A stretch of 64,000 nucleotides of DNA from Telopea speciosissima (Eukaryota > Streptophyta > Magnoliopsida > Proteales > Proteaceae). The notes beneath the pieces were generated by a model, which made no database searches, was not told the origin of the DNA, and worked only from the letters and a program-made list of their open reading frames with translations. Shown in pieces: positions 35,812 through 48,200 of this stretch (positions are counted from its first letter, which is position 1; each line of letters opens with the position of its first letter). The stretch is from NCBI RefSeq assembly GCF_018873765.1, contig NC_057924.1, forward strand, positions 10,751,001 to 10,815,000. The letters are read 5' to 3'. Both the position numbers and the translations under genes were made by a program.

Positions 35812-35975
35812 GTTTTTGGGAATAGGGAATTTTTATTATATATTTTACTTTTTTCGGAGGAGAAAGTAAGGGGGAAGGTACCAGCTAGGAGACTTGAACT
35901 CGAGAGCTTCTGGTGAGCATGGGCATGAAGCGCACCACAGCTCACCAACTACACTAGACAGATGTTGGTAAGGAT
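35812..35975 (-). mobile_element. tRNA-derived SINE with 9-bp duplication
   Basis: Read on the minus strand, an A-box-like TAGTGTAGTTGGTGAGC is followed after about 40 bp by a B box, GAGTTCAAGTCTC, then a short body and an A/T-rich 3' tail (AAAAGTAAAATATATAATAA). The flanks CGAGTTTTC at 35803-35811 and 35976-35984 are identical, a 9-bp target duplication. This is the structure of a pol III-driven SINE. It is not the Au family seen in the GST introns. Confidence 0.75.
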
Positions 35976-35999
35976 CGAGTTTTCATTAAGCCACATTCA

Positions 36000-36600
36000 C
36001 TGTAGGAATTCAGATGTGCGCAGAAGGGTATCCAGAGGTTATTTTAGGAAACATTGATATGTACAAGGTTTGATTACGCTTCTCTATTTTGCTTAACCAA
36101 TAGAGTTACGAGAGAAGAGAGAGCGATTATAAGAACACGACTAAATCGAGGTAGGGCTGTCAAGGCTAGCCGTTACATAACTACAACACCTATTACCTAA
36201 CTACTACTAACTAATCCCATTAACTCTTAATACTCACGCCCTTAACATAATATGCATGTAATTACATCCATAACTGATGAAACAACTCATGCATGGTGGA
36301 TGACATTTTACACGCTCATAACAAACATACTAAAACACTATAGGGGTTTGTGAACCTTAATCGTATGGTGAAAGAAAACTCTCCTAAGAATGAATGCTAT
36401 TTATTTATGGAAAAAGGCTGTACACTCAGTGTGTATTGTCCTCTCACGCTCTTTCTTTCTACTCACCTTCCCTTCATTCTTTCCCTCAATCTACCAGCTT
36501 CCCTCCCTCAATCTACCGGCCTCCCTAATTTGACTAACCGTCTCACAGCCCTCCATTGGTGGGACGTGTAGATGCCATTACATGTGAGTGGCATGTAGAT
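36000..36600. other. Spacer, nothing recognised
   Basis: AT-rich DNA with a C/T-rich patch near 36430-36540. No gene, inverted repeat or RNA gene is supported. Confidence 0.4.
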
Positions 36601-36618
36601 CCCCTATAATTTATTTAT

Positions 36619-36787
36619 GGGAAACAGTTTTCTGTCCGGGGGTGTGGCCTACACCAGCACTCCCATGTGTCTATCTCTCTCCTCCTTAAAATAAGGGGGC
36701 AAAAATATCTTTTCATATGGGAAGGAGAGAGATAAACTCATGGGAGTGCTGGCGTAGGCCACACTCCCGGACATAGATCTTTTTCCC
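36619..36787. mobile_element. 169-bp MITE, copy 3, with 9-bp target duplication
   Basis: The ends are GGGAAACAG and TTTTTCCC, and the arms of about 70 bp pair along most of their length. The flanks TTTATTTAT at 36610-36618 and 36788-36796 are identical. It looks like the least altered of the three copies. Confidence 0.92.
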
Positions 36788-37499
36788 TTTATTTATTTAA
36801 GGTTCACTCTTGATCTATATATATTATATAACAAATAGAAACAAAAGAATTTATTTATTAGTTTAAATAAGAGGAAAAAAGATCAGGATAAGGATATTCT
36901 AATGTGGCTTGGACTGACCAATAGAAGCATATGTGTATGGACAAGTAGATAGATGGTCATTGATCTTGAAAATTAAAAGCAGATAATGTTGTGGGCTTCT
37001 ATCATGTGGGGTTTTAATTGATTTAAGTTCAACTCAGACAAGAAGAATCAAATGAAGTTCTAAGAAGTTGCCATACAAGTAAAACCTCTTTTTTTTTTTG
37101 TTTATTTATAATGTGAGTTTGGGTTATAATTAAGTGGTGCTTAAATCTCTAGTTGAAGTATTAATATTGATCAAGGGAACAACAATTTTTCTTTTGGTCT
37201 GCTCAAGTACATCTTCATATACTATATTATAAACTCTTTGGAAATAATTTTTTTTAGAGGGTTTGCTGCCCTCAATAATTGAGTTATGACATGTTTAATC
37301 TGTGGGATCTTTGTTTTTATGTGTAACTCAGTAGTGACATGTGACAAATAGTGTCAATATAGATCAGGACTTTATTATATATGTGGTCTTGAACTCTTGT
37401 CTCAGTTGCAGACTGTAGAAGTGGATTTCCAAAACAGAGGCAAATAGAGACAGAGGATCAGAGGATTAATGGATTTCAATCTAAGTAGCAAGGTAAGGG

Positions 37500-37965
37500 C
37501 TCAGGGCTCAAACCCTTTACCCCCCCCCCCCCCCCCACCTCTCCCCCAACATACTGTTTTAGATTTTAATTTTCTTTAAAAGAAAATAGTTTTACTGTTC
37601 CTTAAGAAAACTGGGTTTGCTGCAATGAAGAGGAAAGTTGAGTGACAAAATATTGTCTAGAGAGACAGAGTGAGAGAAAATCAGTTTATGGTGGTACAAT
37701 AATGCATATAAGAAACCATTTGAGGGGGGGGGGGGGGGTGGGGAGCTCAGCCCTCAGATCCCAATTCTCTTTAGATTTCATTTTCTTTAAAGAAAATAGT
37801 GTATTAGTGTTCCTTGTGAAAACTGGTTTTGCTGCAATGGAGAGGAAAGTTAGAAGGACAATATATTATCTAGAGAGAGAGAGAGAGGGAGTCAGTTTAG
37901 GGAGGTAGAATGCTGCATATAAGAAATCATTTGAGCGGGGGGGGGGGGGAGCTCAGCCCTCATAT
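37500..37965. repeat. Tandem units carrying long C and G homopolymers
   Basis: A unit of about 213 bp (starting near 37560 and again near 37773) includes TTTTCTTTAAA, GAAAATAGT, GCTGCAATG, GAGGAAAGTT and a CTAGAGAGA purine stretch. Units end in a run of G (about 37723-37738 and 37937-37949) followed by GGGGAGCTCAGCCCTCA. A C-run of about 17 lies at 37520-37536. The copies are imperfect. Confidence 0.7.
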
Positions 37966-38060
37966 CCCAATTCTCTCTTCATCATTCCTCTGTTTGTTTT
38001 TGTTTTTGTTTTTTTTTTTTTATGAAAATAAAAACTAATATATTAAAGCAAAAGAAAAAT

Positions 38061-38541
38061 CTATACATCATATATAAAGGGGGGAAAATGTGTCTTGTTA
38101 CTAATAGTATACAGGGCTAGAGATCGCAATGCTTTTGTCCATTGGTTGTGCTGGTGGGAGATATTTACAGTTGAGAAGTTCGATGTTAGTTCAGCTAGTT
38201 CAAAAAAACTTGAAGGTAAATTCCAAGATATGCACATATTTCCTTGAGGGTTCAAAATCCTACTTAGACTATGATTTGTAATCCAAATTTCCTTAAAGAT
38301 AGATTCCATCCTTGAGCGCTAATTTCCACCCTTGCAAGATTCCTGTCAACTCAGCCTCTGTTGTGTCGGTTGTACACGAAATTCCTCTAGATGTTAAAAC
38401 ACTTTGGCCATCTAACAAAAAGCTATAAGCCCATCCTGTTAGTCCCTTTGATGGTTCAAAAAGGCCTGCACAGCATAGAACAAGGAATTGAACCTCATTG
38501 TTAGAGAAATGGTGAAAAACTGGAGTGTATTGTGTGTTCAA
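38061..38541 (-). pseudogene. LINE RNase H domain remnant
   Basis: On the minus strand one frame reads GWAYSFLLDGQ, then TTEAELTGILQGWKLALKDG, the centre of a plant LINE RNase H (RVT_3) domain. After a frameshift a second frame ends in ISHQHNQWTKALRSLA, equivalent to the usual H-x-x-N-x-x-A-D-x-L-A box with the Asp replaced by Lys. It is an isolated, inactive fragment just upstream of formiminotransferase copy 2. Confidence 0.75.
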
Positions 38542-38981
38542 ATTTTGATCTAAAGATGTTGAAACAAAGTTCGATTCCTCTTTTGTTTTTGGTCTTCAGT
38601 GTTATTAACTGATATTAAGGTAAAAAGGGATTAAAATCCTCTGCAATTCCTTCATCTTGCGGTGCCTTGCAGTTTGGATCTAAGAATTGGAAGATGCTTT
38701 ATCCAACGATGCGAGCTCGATTAACCCAGTTTTTTTTTTCCTTTCTTCTCAAACTTGGCGCCGTTGAATGTCGCATCTTCCACATGTCCAGCTCTCAGGC
38801 CTGAACTGCTCAAGGCACTGTAGAGGATTTTTTTTTTTCATTTTTTCCACCTTCCGTGTGGATCCACAACAATATCTACAACCATAAAGAAGAGGAACAT
38901 GAGTTCATGATCAAAATTCAAAAACTACAATGTTATAAGCTATATTCTGATATCTCTGTCTTTTGTTGAATTGGCTGAGCA

Positions 38982-40971
38982 ATGAACCAGAAACAAGATA
39001 TGAAGAAAACGATGAAGCAATCAATGCTGCTGTGTTGCAAGCTTTTCATCTCAGAATCCCGAAACATTGCAGCATTGGAATCGGTGGAACGAGCCGCTCG
39101 ACTCAACCCTGAAATAGTGATTGTGAACAAATTTGAAGATCGAGCTTACAACCGGGTCAGGTACACGCTTGTATCGTATGTGACTCACGATAACACAGGA
39201 AATGCCGTCTATAGCCCACTGCAACAGACAGTGATTGCGATGGTGGAAGCAGCTTACGAAGCCATAAACCTTGAGCTCCACTCAGGTGCGCACCCTCGGA
39301 TTGGCGTGGTTGACCATATCTCCTTCCATCCTCTTGCTCGTGCTTCCTTGGACGAAGCTTCTTGGCTCGCTAAACTCGTCGCTTCCGATCTCGGCAACAG
39401 ATTACAAGGTCACAATTCATCCAATTCTTCTTCTTTGCTGGAACTTATAAAACCGGTTTAATCTAAGAAACCGAATCGAATCATCTAATTCGGAATCGAT
39501 AAACTATTTACTAATTGGTTCAAAGAGAATGCTACTCGGTTTCCTGCTGCGTGCAGCTCCATCCAGAGTTGAGATACAGGGCCGTGCAAAATGACCGCCA
39601 CACCCCCCTATGAGCCTCTAGGAATTTTTGCCTTTTCATAGGGGTGCAGTGGTCATTTAGCACAGCTCTGTGTCTGGGTGCAGGGGCCACATGCTGCACG
39701 TGACCAGTTAGCATTTTTTCTCCCAATCATTTATTAATGATTCGATTAGATCTAGTTAGGGGTTGGTTTTGATCTGGGTTGAATCGACTTCTGTGTGGCA
39801 AGGGTGGAATCCGAAACTGAACCAATAAGTAAAGCTTTGGTTTTGTTCCATTTGGTTTCAGGTTTTAATGGGTTTGTTATTAGGTTGGTTTCGATCCAGT
39901 TTAGGTTTGGTTTGGCGTATGTATTCAAAATTATGGAACAAAAATACGCCTTTGAATGAGTTTTAGGCTGATATCAGGTTTTTAGAGGGTTATATCGGTT
40001 TGGTTTCAGATGTGCAATACTCAGCTCAAAATCAATCCAATAAGGATCAATTCGATTTGGTTTGGACCGGTTCATCGATTCGAACTATGTTTTTATTTCT
40101 TAAATTATAATTTGGGCATAAATGCAGAATCCTCCAACAGAATCAGATTTCTTTATTGGGATTCAAAATAGATTCTATCCTAAATGCGTCCAGAATTGTT
40201 GATTCGAATTGGCAATGACTCTGAAACCGTTTAAAAATCATTTAATCAAAACCATTTAGTAATTGGTTTGGTTTCGATTTAGGATATTGGAACCATTTAA
40301 TAAATGGTTCAGTTCTGTTGAATCGAATTGAAACCAAACTGATTACCGAACCAAACCGGTTTAACACCCTTAACTCAAATATGGATTCACTGTTTTATGT
40401 AGTCATGGTCTTAATTGGTTTCTCCTTCTGAATTCTGATACTTGCAGTACCTGTATTTCTGTATGAAGCTGCACACCCAACCGGGAAAGCCCTTGACACC
40501 GTCCGGCGTGAGCTCGGGTACTACCGGCCAAATTCCATGGGCCAATGGGTCGGGTGGGCATTACCAGAAATCCTCCCAGAAATGCCAGACATGGGTCCAT
40601 CTCAAGTTTCTCCAGCCAGAGGTGTTGCCGTGATCGGCGCAAGCCCTTGGTTTGCAACATACAATGTTCCAGTCATGTCTACAGATTTGTGTACTGCAAG
40701 AAAAATTGCTCGGATGGTGAGTGAGAGAGGGGGAGGTCTTCCAACGGTTCAAACACTTGGTCTGGTTCATGGAGAGGAGTCGACCGAGATAGCCTGCATC
40801 CTCTTGGACCCGAACCGGGTTGGAGCTGATCGGGTTCAGAGTCAAGTGGAGATTCTGGCTGCCCAAGAAGGATTGGATGTGGAGAATGGCTATTTCACTG
40901 ATTTCTCACCAGAGATGAGTGTTGAGACTTATATGAGATTAGTGAATGGTGATGAAGTCAACACGGTTTGA
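38982..40971 (+). CDS. Formiminotransferase-domain protein, copy 2
   Basis: Exons 38982-39408 and 40448-40971 give 316 aa. The phase-1 intron falls after LQ and before VPVFLYEA, exactly where copy 1 has its intron. Conserved blocks are MLLCCKLFISESRN, GAHPRIGVVDHISFHPL, YNVPVMSTDL, ARMVSERGGGL and ENGYFTDFS. Several in-frame Met codons occur near the start (38982, 39000, 39012, 39024); the first adds a charged 14-residue extension not seen in copy 1, so a later start is possible. Copy 2 differs noticeably from copy 1 (RYTLVSY for GYTLVSK, CILLDPNRVGAD for CNLLEPNRVGAD), so the duplication is not recent. The 1-kb intron carries two transposon remnants. The function is presumed to be like that of copy 1. 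Confidence 0.88.
39530..39722. mobile_element. MITE in the intron of formiminotransferase copy 2
   Basis: The left side AGAATGCTACTCGGTTTCCT and the reversed right side AAATGCTAACTGGTCACGTG are imperfect inverted ends. An inner pair AAATGACCGCCACACCCCCC against GGGGTGCAGTGGTCATTT extends the stem. It belongs with the elements near 27.6 and 53.0 kb. Confidence 0.55.
39752..40376. repeat. GGTTTGG-rich, possibly hAT-derived repeat
   Basis: The stretch is full of GGTTTGGTTT and AACCAAACC motifs and ends in ACCAAACCGGTTTAACACCC. Its left end reads TTAGGGGTTGGTTTTGATC. TTAGGGGTTG facing GTTTAACACCCTTAA is a loose hAT-type end pair. It fills most of the intron of copy 2. Confidence 0.4.
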
Positions 40972-42200
40972 TGAAATGATCTAAACTATTTCGTTCCTGG
41001 TTGAGTGGCTATTTGAAATTTGAAATTTACAAACGAGAAACATTCATCTGCTCTATAAGATCCTAAAGACATGGATTCTCACTCAGATGAGAAGTTTTTG
41101 TTAGGAATTAATAATGCAGCAGAAGCAAAAGAAAAACGAAAAGAAATCACACACATGGAATACAGTGATTTTACATGATTCACCCAAGATGGATTACATT
41201 GACGGTAGAGCGATAAATCAGAGCTTCCACTATTTTGGTGAAGAAATTACAAATCCTCACACACATCTTAATTCCCTGAAAGCACAAAACATATTGAAAA
41301 AAATTCCTCCGTTCTTGGGGGAAGAGTGAACAGTACTTCTTTCATCAACAGCAATATTGATCTGACTTTGAGCTTCAAGAGAGGTTCAAGGAAACAGCAA
41401 CAGAGGCCAATTCCAGCTGAAACCCGATTCAGATTCGGCTGGAAATTGGCCAAAGAGGACCTGAACCCTAAAAAACAAGTCAAATTGGCCTGAATCAAGA
41501 TCCATCTCGGCTGAATGGGATGATTGGATTCCAATTCCTCAAATGAAGGCTTTGAGGAAGATGGGATTACAATATGACAAACCCCATGCGAATTTTTATT
41601 GATATTGCGGAGCCCGATACCAATACAGCACCGTTAAGGATCGGCCGATATGACCAAAATGTAGACTTTTTTAGCCGAAAAGTGACTTTCTGATCTCAAA
41701 TCAGAGTATCACACCAACACTATTCAACTGATACATATCAATATCAGCTGAGACTTAATAAGAACCGATACGGGTACCGATAACGCTAACTACAACCATG
41801 AATCCAACTCGTACTCATGACACCAGATTAGTGGAAAGAATTCTTCAATCTACCGGGGTTGGCAATCGTATAATCATCACCTCCAATTCACGGGCACCTG
41901 CAATTCCTCTAATAGGGGGGAGTGGACCCCACCTTGGGTAGTGTTTTCGGGCAAAGGATCGGGTGGTCATTTCCGCCCCCCATGTGAGGAATTGGAGGAA
42001 TTGGAGGGGATAACGATTCCAATCTCAACTCTCAACTCACCCATTTCCCACTCCTGACCAGAATCTACCTTTTAATTTTACCTCCGATCTGAACATATAC
42101 TGAATGGATCCCTCTACACTAACCTGTAAACAGATGATGATTACAACTTTGGTGTCCCATTCTGATATTTTACATCAATTATTTACATTCTATTTATGCT
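40972..42200. other. Spacer between convergent genes
   Basis: Formiminotransferase copy 2 and the GT14 gene converge here. About 41590-41790 has GATACC and GATCGGCCGATA motifs of a dispersed repeat that is also visible near 16.25 and 18.27 kb. About 41876-42015 is a hairpin element with AATTCCTC and GGTCATTTCCGCCCCCCAT blocks, related to the one in GST intron 1. No gene is seen. Confidence 0.45.
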
Positions 42201-45200
42201 TTAATGTACAGTTAGGTTGGTTTGTTCTACCCTCAATGAACACCCTTTTTTGTGAAGATCATCTGCCAACAGCTTTTGCAACAGCTCTTGCAACAGCTCT
42301 TGCAACCTCTCAGCACCTGGACCAGGTCTAAAAACTGAGTCATTGCCTCTCAGGAAGCAAGGATTGGCCCCACCATCAGAGCTCCCAATGCACCATGCGC
42401 CGTGAGCAAACTGACCCTCAGGCCGACCTAGAAGTTCCTGATCAATCTTGTCCAAGACTGGGTCATCCTTCGCAAATTTCCTAGCAAATGCAGCCCCACT
42501 TCTTACCATGTTGTTGAAATCCTTCGCAGTTAAGTAGCGAGGATGCTGCTTCGGAGGATTATCCCAAGCAATGTAGTGAAGGTCATGATTCACAGCAGTG
42601 TTCCAAAATTGTTCAGTGTTGCAGATTACAGTGTGGAAGTAGCTTTCAGGGGAGGAGATAAAATTCGTGAAATACATTAGGACCGTCCGGGGAAGGTTGT
42701 CCCATCCCCAGATGCAAAATTCAAGAAATGAACGTGTAAGCATAACCCATGCTGAACCTGGAAAGAAAATTTGTCGAAATTAAATAAAGCACTCTCATAA
42801 TCTCAATGGAGATAATATAGAACACTAGCTCTGTTTGGTTGCAAGGAAAATTAAAAGGGACGGAAATGAAATTGTCAAACCTAAAAAAGAAACCTTTGTA
42901 ATCATTACCCCACTACAGTCCCAAAATGTTAATATCACTAACTCTAAATCATTCCATATTTAGTTATTAAAATTCACTTTTTGTATGCATCAAAAGTTAC
43001 TAAATATACAATTTTAGGGACTCTGAAGAATAACAGCTATATCTTCTTTCGTCAGTGGATGATAGTACCACAGCAATCAGTACTATCCAAGAAGGGACAG
43101 TTGATTAGCATACTGTGAGCCGTGAGTTATTGACAGCTAAATAGTATAATTTGATACTTAAGAATTTAGATACATCGATAAAGTTATATGGCCATGCTAC
43201 TTAACAACTGCTTTTTTCAAAACCATCATGCAGGGAGAATGGGAGAAGACTTCAATTAGGAGCATACTTACACCAATCATTTTTCTGTCCTCCTAAGAGA
43301 TGCCTTAGGTACAGAACCCTAGATGTAGGATCCACTCTCAAGGTCGGGACTTAAATCTAAGTCCAAGCATGAAAGGTACCCAGCAAACTGAGTAGCAACT
43401 TTTATTATTAGAACTAATTTGATATGGAAATTGGGATGGAAAAACATCAAGACAGATTAGTTTGACTTAAGACAATCCAAGTAGCACACTTCACAATCAA
43501 AGCTGAAATAATATTCATTTTGGGAATTAGATTTACTGCCACATATATGAAAATGAGAATGAACAGTCAGTAAGGTTTTAGTTGTTTATATGTAAGTAGA
43601 TGAAGATATGGACTTTGAACTAAAGTCTATGGCCAAAATTTTTTTTTTAATACTACAAACTTGAGAAGGTGGCATCTTTATACTGTTTGCTTCACAGAAA
43701 TTTCAACAGACCATTTAGTGAACCATCATCATGTCAATTTACTATATTATTGTATGTGAAAAATATCCTGTAATCAAGGAGAAAATGGGACAATATGATA
43801 ATATATAAATATAATTCACCTGTGAATAACTTAAATGATGTTGGAAGTGACCGACGTTGGCTAGTCCAAAAAACATCGAACTTCTTTGATAAGTAAAGAC
43901 CCGGATCAATGATTATTGGTTTTACTCTGTGCTTCCTGCACAAGTTCATAAGATTGATATGTAGGGTGCCTTTTGACAGAAGTTGACAAGGAGCAATTAT
44001 TTTGAAGGGGACATTTTTTTGATCCATGTCTACTTACAGTTTCCACCCAACTATCTCTGTATGTTCTATGAAGTTGAGATCCCTTGACAAATTAGAGAAA
44101 ACATGAAGCAAATCTGCACAAAATAAGAAGACAAGATTTCTCACATACAAGCATATTAGACGTAAATAATTCACCCATCAAATGATGATACAATAGCACA
44201 GGAGTACATAATAGGGAATCAATAGAATGAAGATGATGAACAAAGGATTTTAATGAAAGTATGCCAACTTACAATGAATATTTCCAGTATGCAAATAACC
44301 AACAGTAGAGCAAAGTTTCAATAGAATTATGAAAGAATTAGTGAAACCAATACACTAAGTACAAAAACACCAAAGAGGAGACAATCCATGGCAGTCGCAT
44401 CAGGGAGAGAGAATACCCCCTGTACAACAGAAAGAAAATCAAGAGAGGATTCAAGACCTTCAATGAGGGATACATAATCTAAAAATATACAAGGGAAAAA
44501 TCGTATTCCAGATCCAAGTGGGCATAAGCACACCTCAGGCCTCAAACTGTCCTAAATGGCAATTGATAGCCTCATTATTCTTTTTTGGTGAATGTAGCCT
44601 CATTATTCAAGACATCCAAAATAATACCTTCCCACAAATAGCTTATTTCAGAACCAGTATGTTCTGTAAGAGAGAGGCTTTTACTTTTAATTTAATATAA
44701 TGCCAGCGCAACTTGATTTGTGCCTTCATGCAAATTTCACTACAATATATATTTCCCTCAAACTAGTATCTGTTTTTTTTATCCCATGTCCAGTGGGGTG
44801 GGTGGGAAATGTCAATCAATGGAGCATATATTCAGGATTTTTGATAGTTCAAGATCTCTTTAGCTACTAAACACTGTAAGTTCCAGTAAACCATTAGCCC
44901 ATCATATCTATCTACTTCACCTCCATGTTATTACTTGAACTATCACTTCAATTTTTGTTAGTTCAAGATCTCTTTAGCTACTAAACACTGTAAGTTCCAG
45001 TAATTAGCCCAACATATCTACCTACTTCACCTCCATGTTATTACAAAATTGAACTTGAATATATCACAGCAAACCCAAACCCAGTCAGATAGGCTGCACA
45101 GTAATGTCATTATGACATAAACAACAGTAAACAGTTCTTAATGATTTGGCAAGGATTGCTACCTTGATAGAGATCAAGATTTGTCTTTACATGGCAAAGA

Positions 45201-48200
45201 ATGACATCGAGCAGATGATAGCAATAGAAGGGGATCCCAGTAGTCCCACAGTGCAGTGTATGACCATTTTCCACCCGGCACCCCCAATCCCCGACCCCAC
45301 TCTTTCAATGAGAAGAAATTGCATGTCAGGGTGAAGGGAAACAATACAGTTGACAGTTTAGTCATTGGAATGGTTTTCAGTGCTTCCAGAGTATGCTCAC
45401 ATATCCCAGCTGTTTATCTTAGGTTAGGTAACAAGCTTCTATCAATTAAAGAAACTTAATATGAACTGGAAGAAACATGTGACAATCAAAGTGCAATTTG
45501 TAGATGAGTTCCAAAAAAAAAGGTGCAAATTGTAAATTGATACAATTAAAATAATATCCAGCCCCAAGACTGCAGGACAGTTGGATGTCTTGAATGACAC
45601 TATAAAATCTAGGGATGACAACTGGGTGGGGTGTGACAAATGCCGGACCTAACCCATTTGAAACATTGCTCAACCTCACCCTGTGAAACATGCAAGGGGC
45701 CTATGGATTCTACCAGGCAATTGGCCCCCCACCCCAAAACCTGGACCCAACCCTGTTCCAATCTTAGTCGTACAAGACCCAACCAATAGGAGGCAGGCAA
45801 GGCCCCTATTCAACCTGCCCCATTGCCATATGGCCCATACCTTATTAATCTCAATAATATTTTCTTTCCTACTCAGTTGTTCACTAACTTGAAGAAGAAT
45901 TTTATCACAAAAATAAAAGAAAGCCAAAGACAAATTGCCATATTAATGATTATCCTTATTTTTCCGAGGTATCAAACTCATCAACAATTAACAGCATTTT
46001 AAGGTCTCTAGTAATGCCTCTATCGCCAACCAAGAACATAATAGTGACCAAGTCTGCCTCCACAATGCCAGGGACTGCAGTCACCTCAGCATCATTAAAA
46101 TCCTTAACAGTATTGAGAGAAATATTAAGAGTTGAGTCCACTACAACATGAAACCAATAGAATTTTATGGCAACTGGCAATCTACATTTGCTTTCAAATC
46201 ACCTTCAAACACACTCAAAATTATTTCAAAAGCATGGTATAAATAGCTAATTTTCAACATGATATCTCAAACTACAGATCTACAATAACCACAACATTCC
46301 CCAAAGCAGAATAGCTCATAAGTAGGGTGGACCACCAGGACAGCTATACCCACAACTTGAAGGACTTATCCCTTGTGAACGGAAGCATTTGGAATTTCAA
46401 TTCTATATTGAAAACAAGCAAAAGAATAATTCTGACCAATTGTAGAGCTCTACCAGACCTATCACTTGATGTAGAATTCTTTAAAAATCAGAGATCTACA
46501 ACTAAAGGAAACCCAGCTAACTTTTATTTGAAAACTACAAGCAAGAAAAGAGAAAGAACTGCAGGGTTTGATGATCAGATCTAAGAAACAGATTGGGGAT
46601 CAATCTATTAAATTGCAGAACTTCAGATTTGTAGTTCAGATATAAAAAACAAACCAACAAGAAATAGTTAGCATTCTGAAACCAATATTCAATATATAGG
46701 AGAAGAAATCAAGGAGTTAAGTAGAAAAATTACAGGAAAATATCAAAATTAGAGAATAAGAAGAACGGAGAAGAAGAGAGGATCAATCTCACTTGATAAG
46801 TAATCAATCAGGAGAAGAAGGAGATCAGATATTGAATATCAGTCCCGTATGCACAACTCAACAGGTCCAAAATTCTTTACTCAAATCATGTTTAATTGAT
46901 GGTGGGGTGTGTACACATATATAAGGACTTTGGAAATTCCTAACTAGACTCACAATTGTACTCCTAATTACTCTCACACACTGAAACCAAGAAACAGACG
47001 TTCCTCGAGCAGAAAGTTGGCGTATGAAAGGGGGGTGAGCCTATGTAACATGTAGCCAAAGCCATGAAAACCCCTGCATAAACAGGAACCCAATGCTGTT
47101 GATTTGATGAGGCTACCACATCACAAACATAATTTACCAGTAAAGCTTTATAACCACGAAGTCCTGAACGTACGGATTCGTTGTCTCAAATTTCTTTCTA
47201 CCAATCCCTTCCCCACCCACCCCCCCCCCAAAAAAAAAAAGAGAAAGAAAAACACTACAATAGGAACAATTAAGTAGAAACTTTCCATGCCAACAAAAGT
47301 ATAATCATCAAAGAAGATCTGAAGCCAACTGAATCCCCTTGAACAGCTTGAGGATTCCAGAAAAGACAGCAAAGTAATACAGAAACGAAGAACATCCTCC
47401 ATAGAATTCTGTAAATGGATAGTCGAAAAATCCCTATTTGATTCGTGTTCGTATCCTGGCATTAGGTGAATCCGTAATCAAAAAAAAATCAGTTTCGAAA
47501 CTATTTTTCGAAAGCTATAGTCTTCCTTTGTAATCTCTTTTATTATTATTATTATTATTAATAGAGAGCTTGATGATCTCATTGATCATTCAAGCCATTC
47601 ACGAAATTCTTGTTTTGTTAACACTATCCAAATCCGTTCGAAAGCTAATTGGATGCGAGATATCGATAGTGTCATTACATCCCTAGATTCTCCATTTGTC
47701 GCCTGCACAGATTATAATCTTGTCCATAGGTACCAGGTATGATCCAATAGAAGGTAGTGGACAAAGGCTGGCACAGTAAACCTATGCTCAAGCACTATTC
47801 CACAAACAAGAAGATGGTGGATGAATTCCTAAGGAAAAGTACCCTTCTTTTATTGAGTCAACCTCACCAGCCCAAGCATCAATTAAACAATTCAAGCACT
47901 CACTTGAAGGTGGTGGACAAGTCCAAGAATCAACTAACCAAAAACCAAGATGGGTGATGCCGGCCTAAGGGAAATGTGCTTTCTTCTATGAAGTCATTCA
48001 AAAGATTGTCCTATTCAAGCCATGGAAAGAGAGCAAACACCATCCAGCCAAATCATTTCTCCCAAAATTTAATAAGTGGGTAAGACCCTAAACTATCCTT
48101 CTCTAGCAGAAGGACTACATTATCCTCAAACTTCAGCCTTTAACATAATTGAATGTCAGGATACATCTACTTTACAGATTTGAGTTGAATTTATCAAATA

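Noticed and set aside
37500-37965. CRISPR-like repeat pattern
   Set aside because: The units are imperfect tandem copies without unique spacers, and the DNA is plant nuclear.
45446-45933. Several overlapping frames in GT14 intron 1
   Set aside because: They fall within a GC-richer repeat; no domain or splice pattern supports a nested gene.
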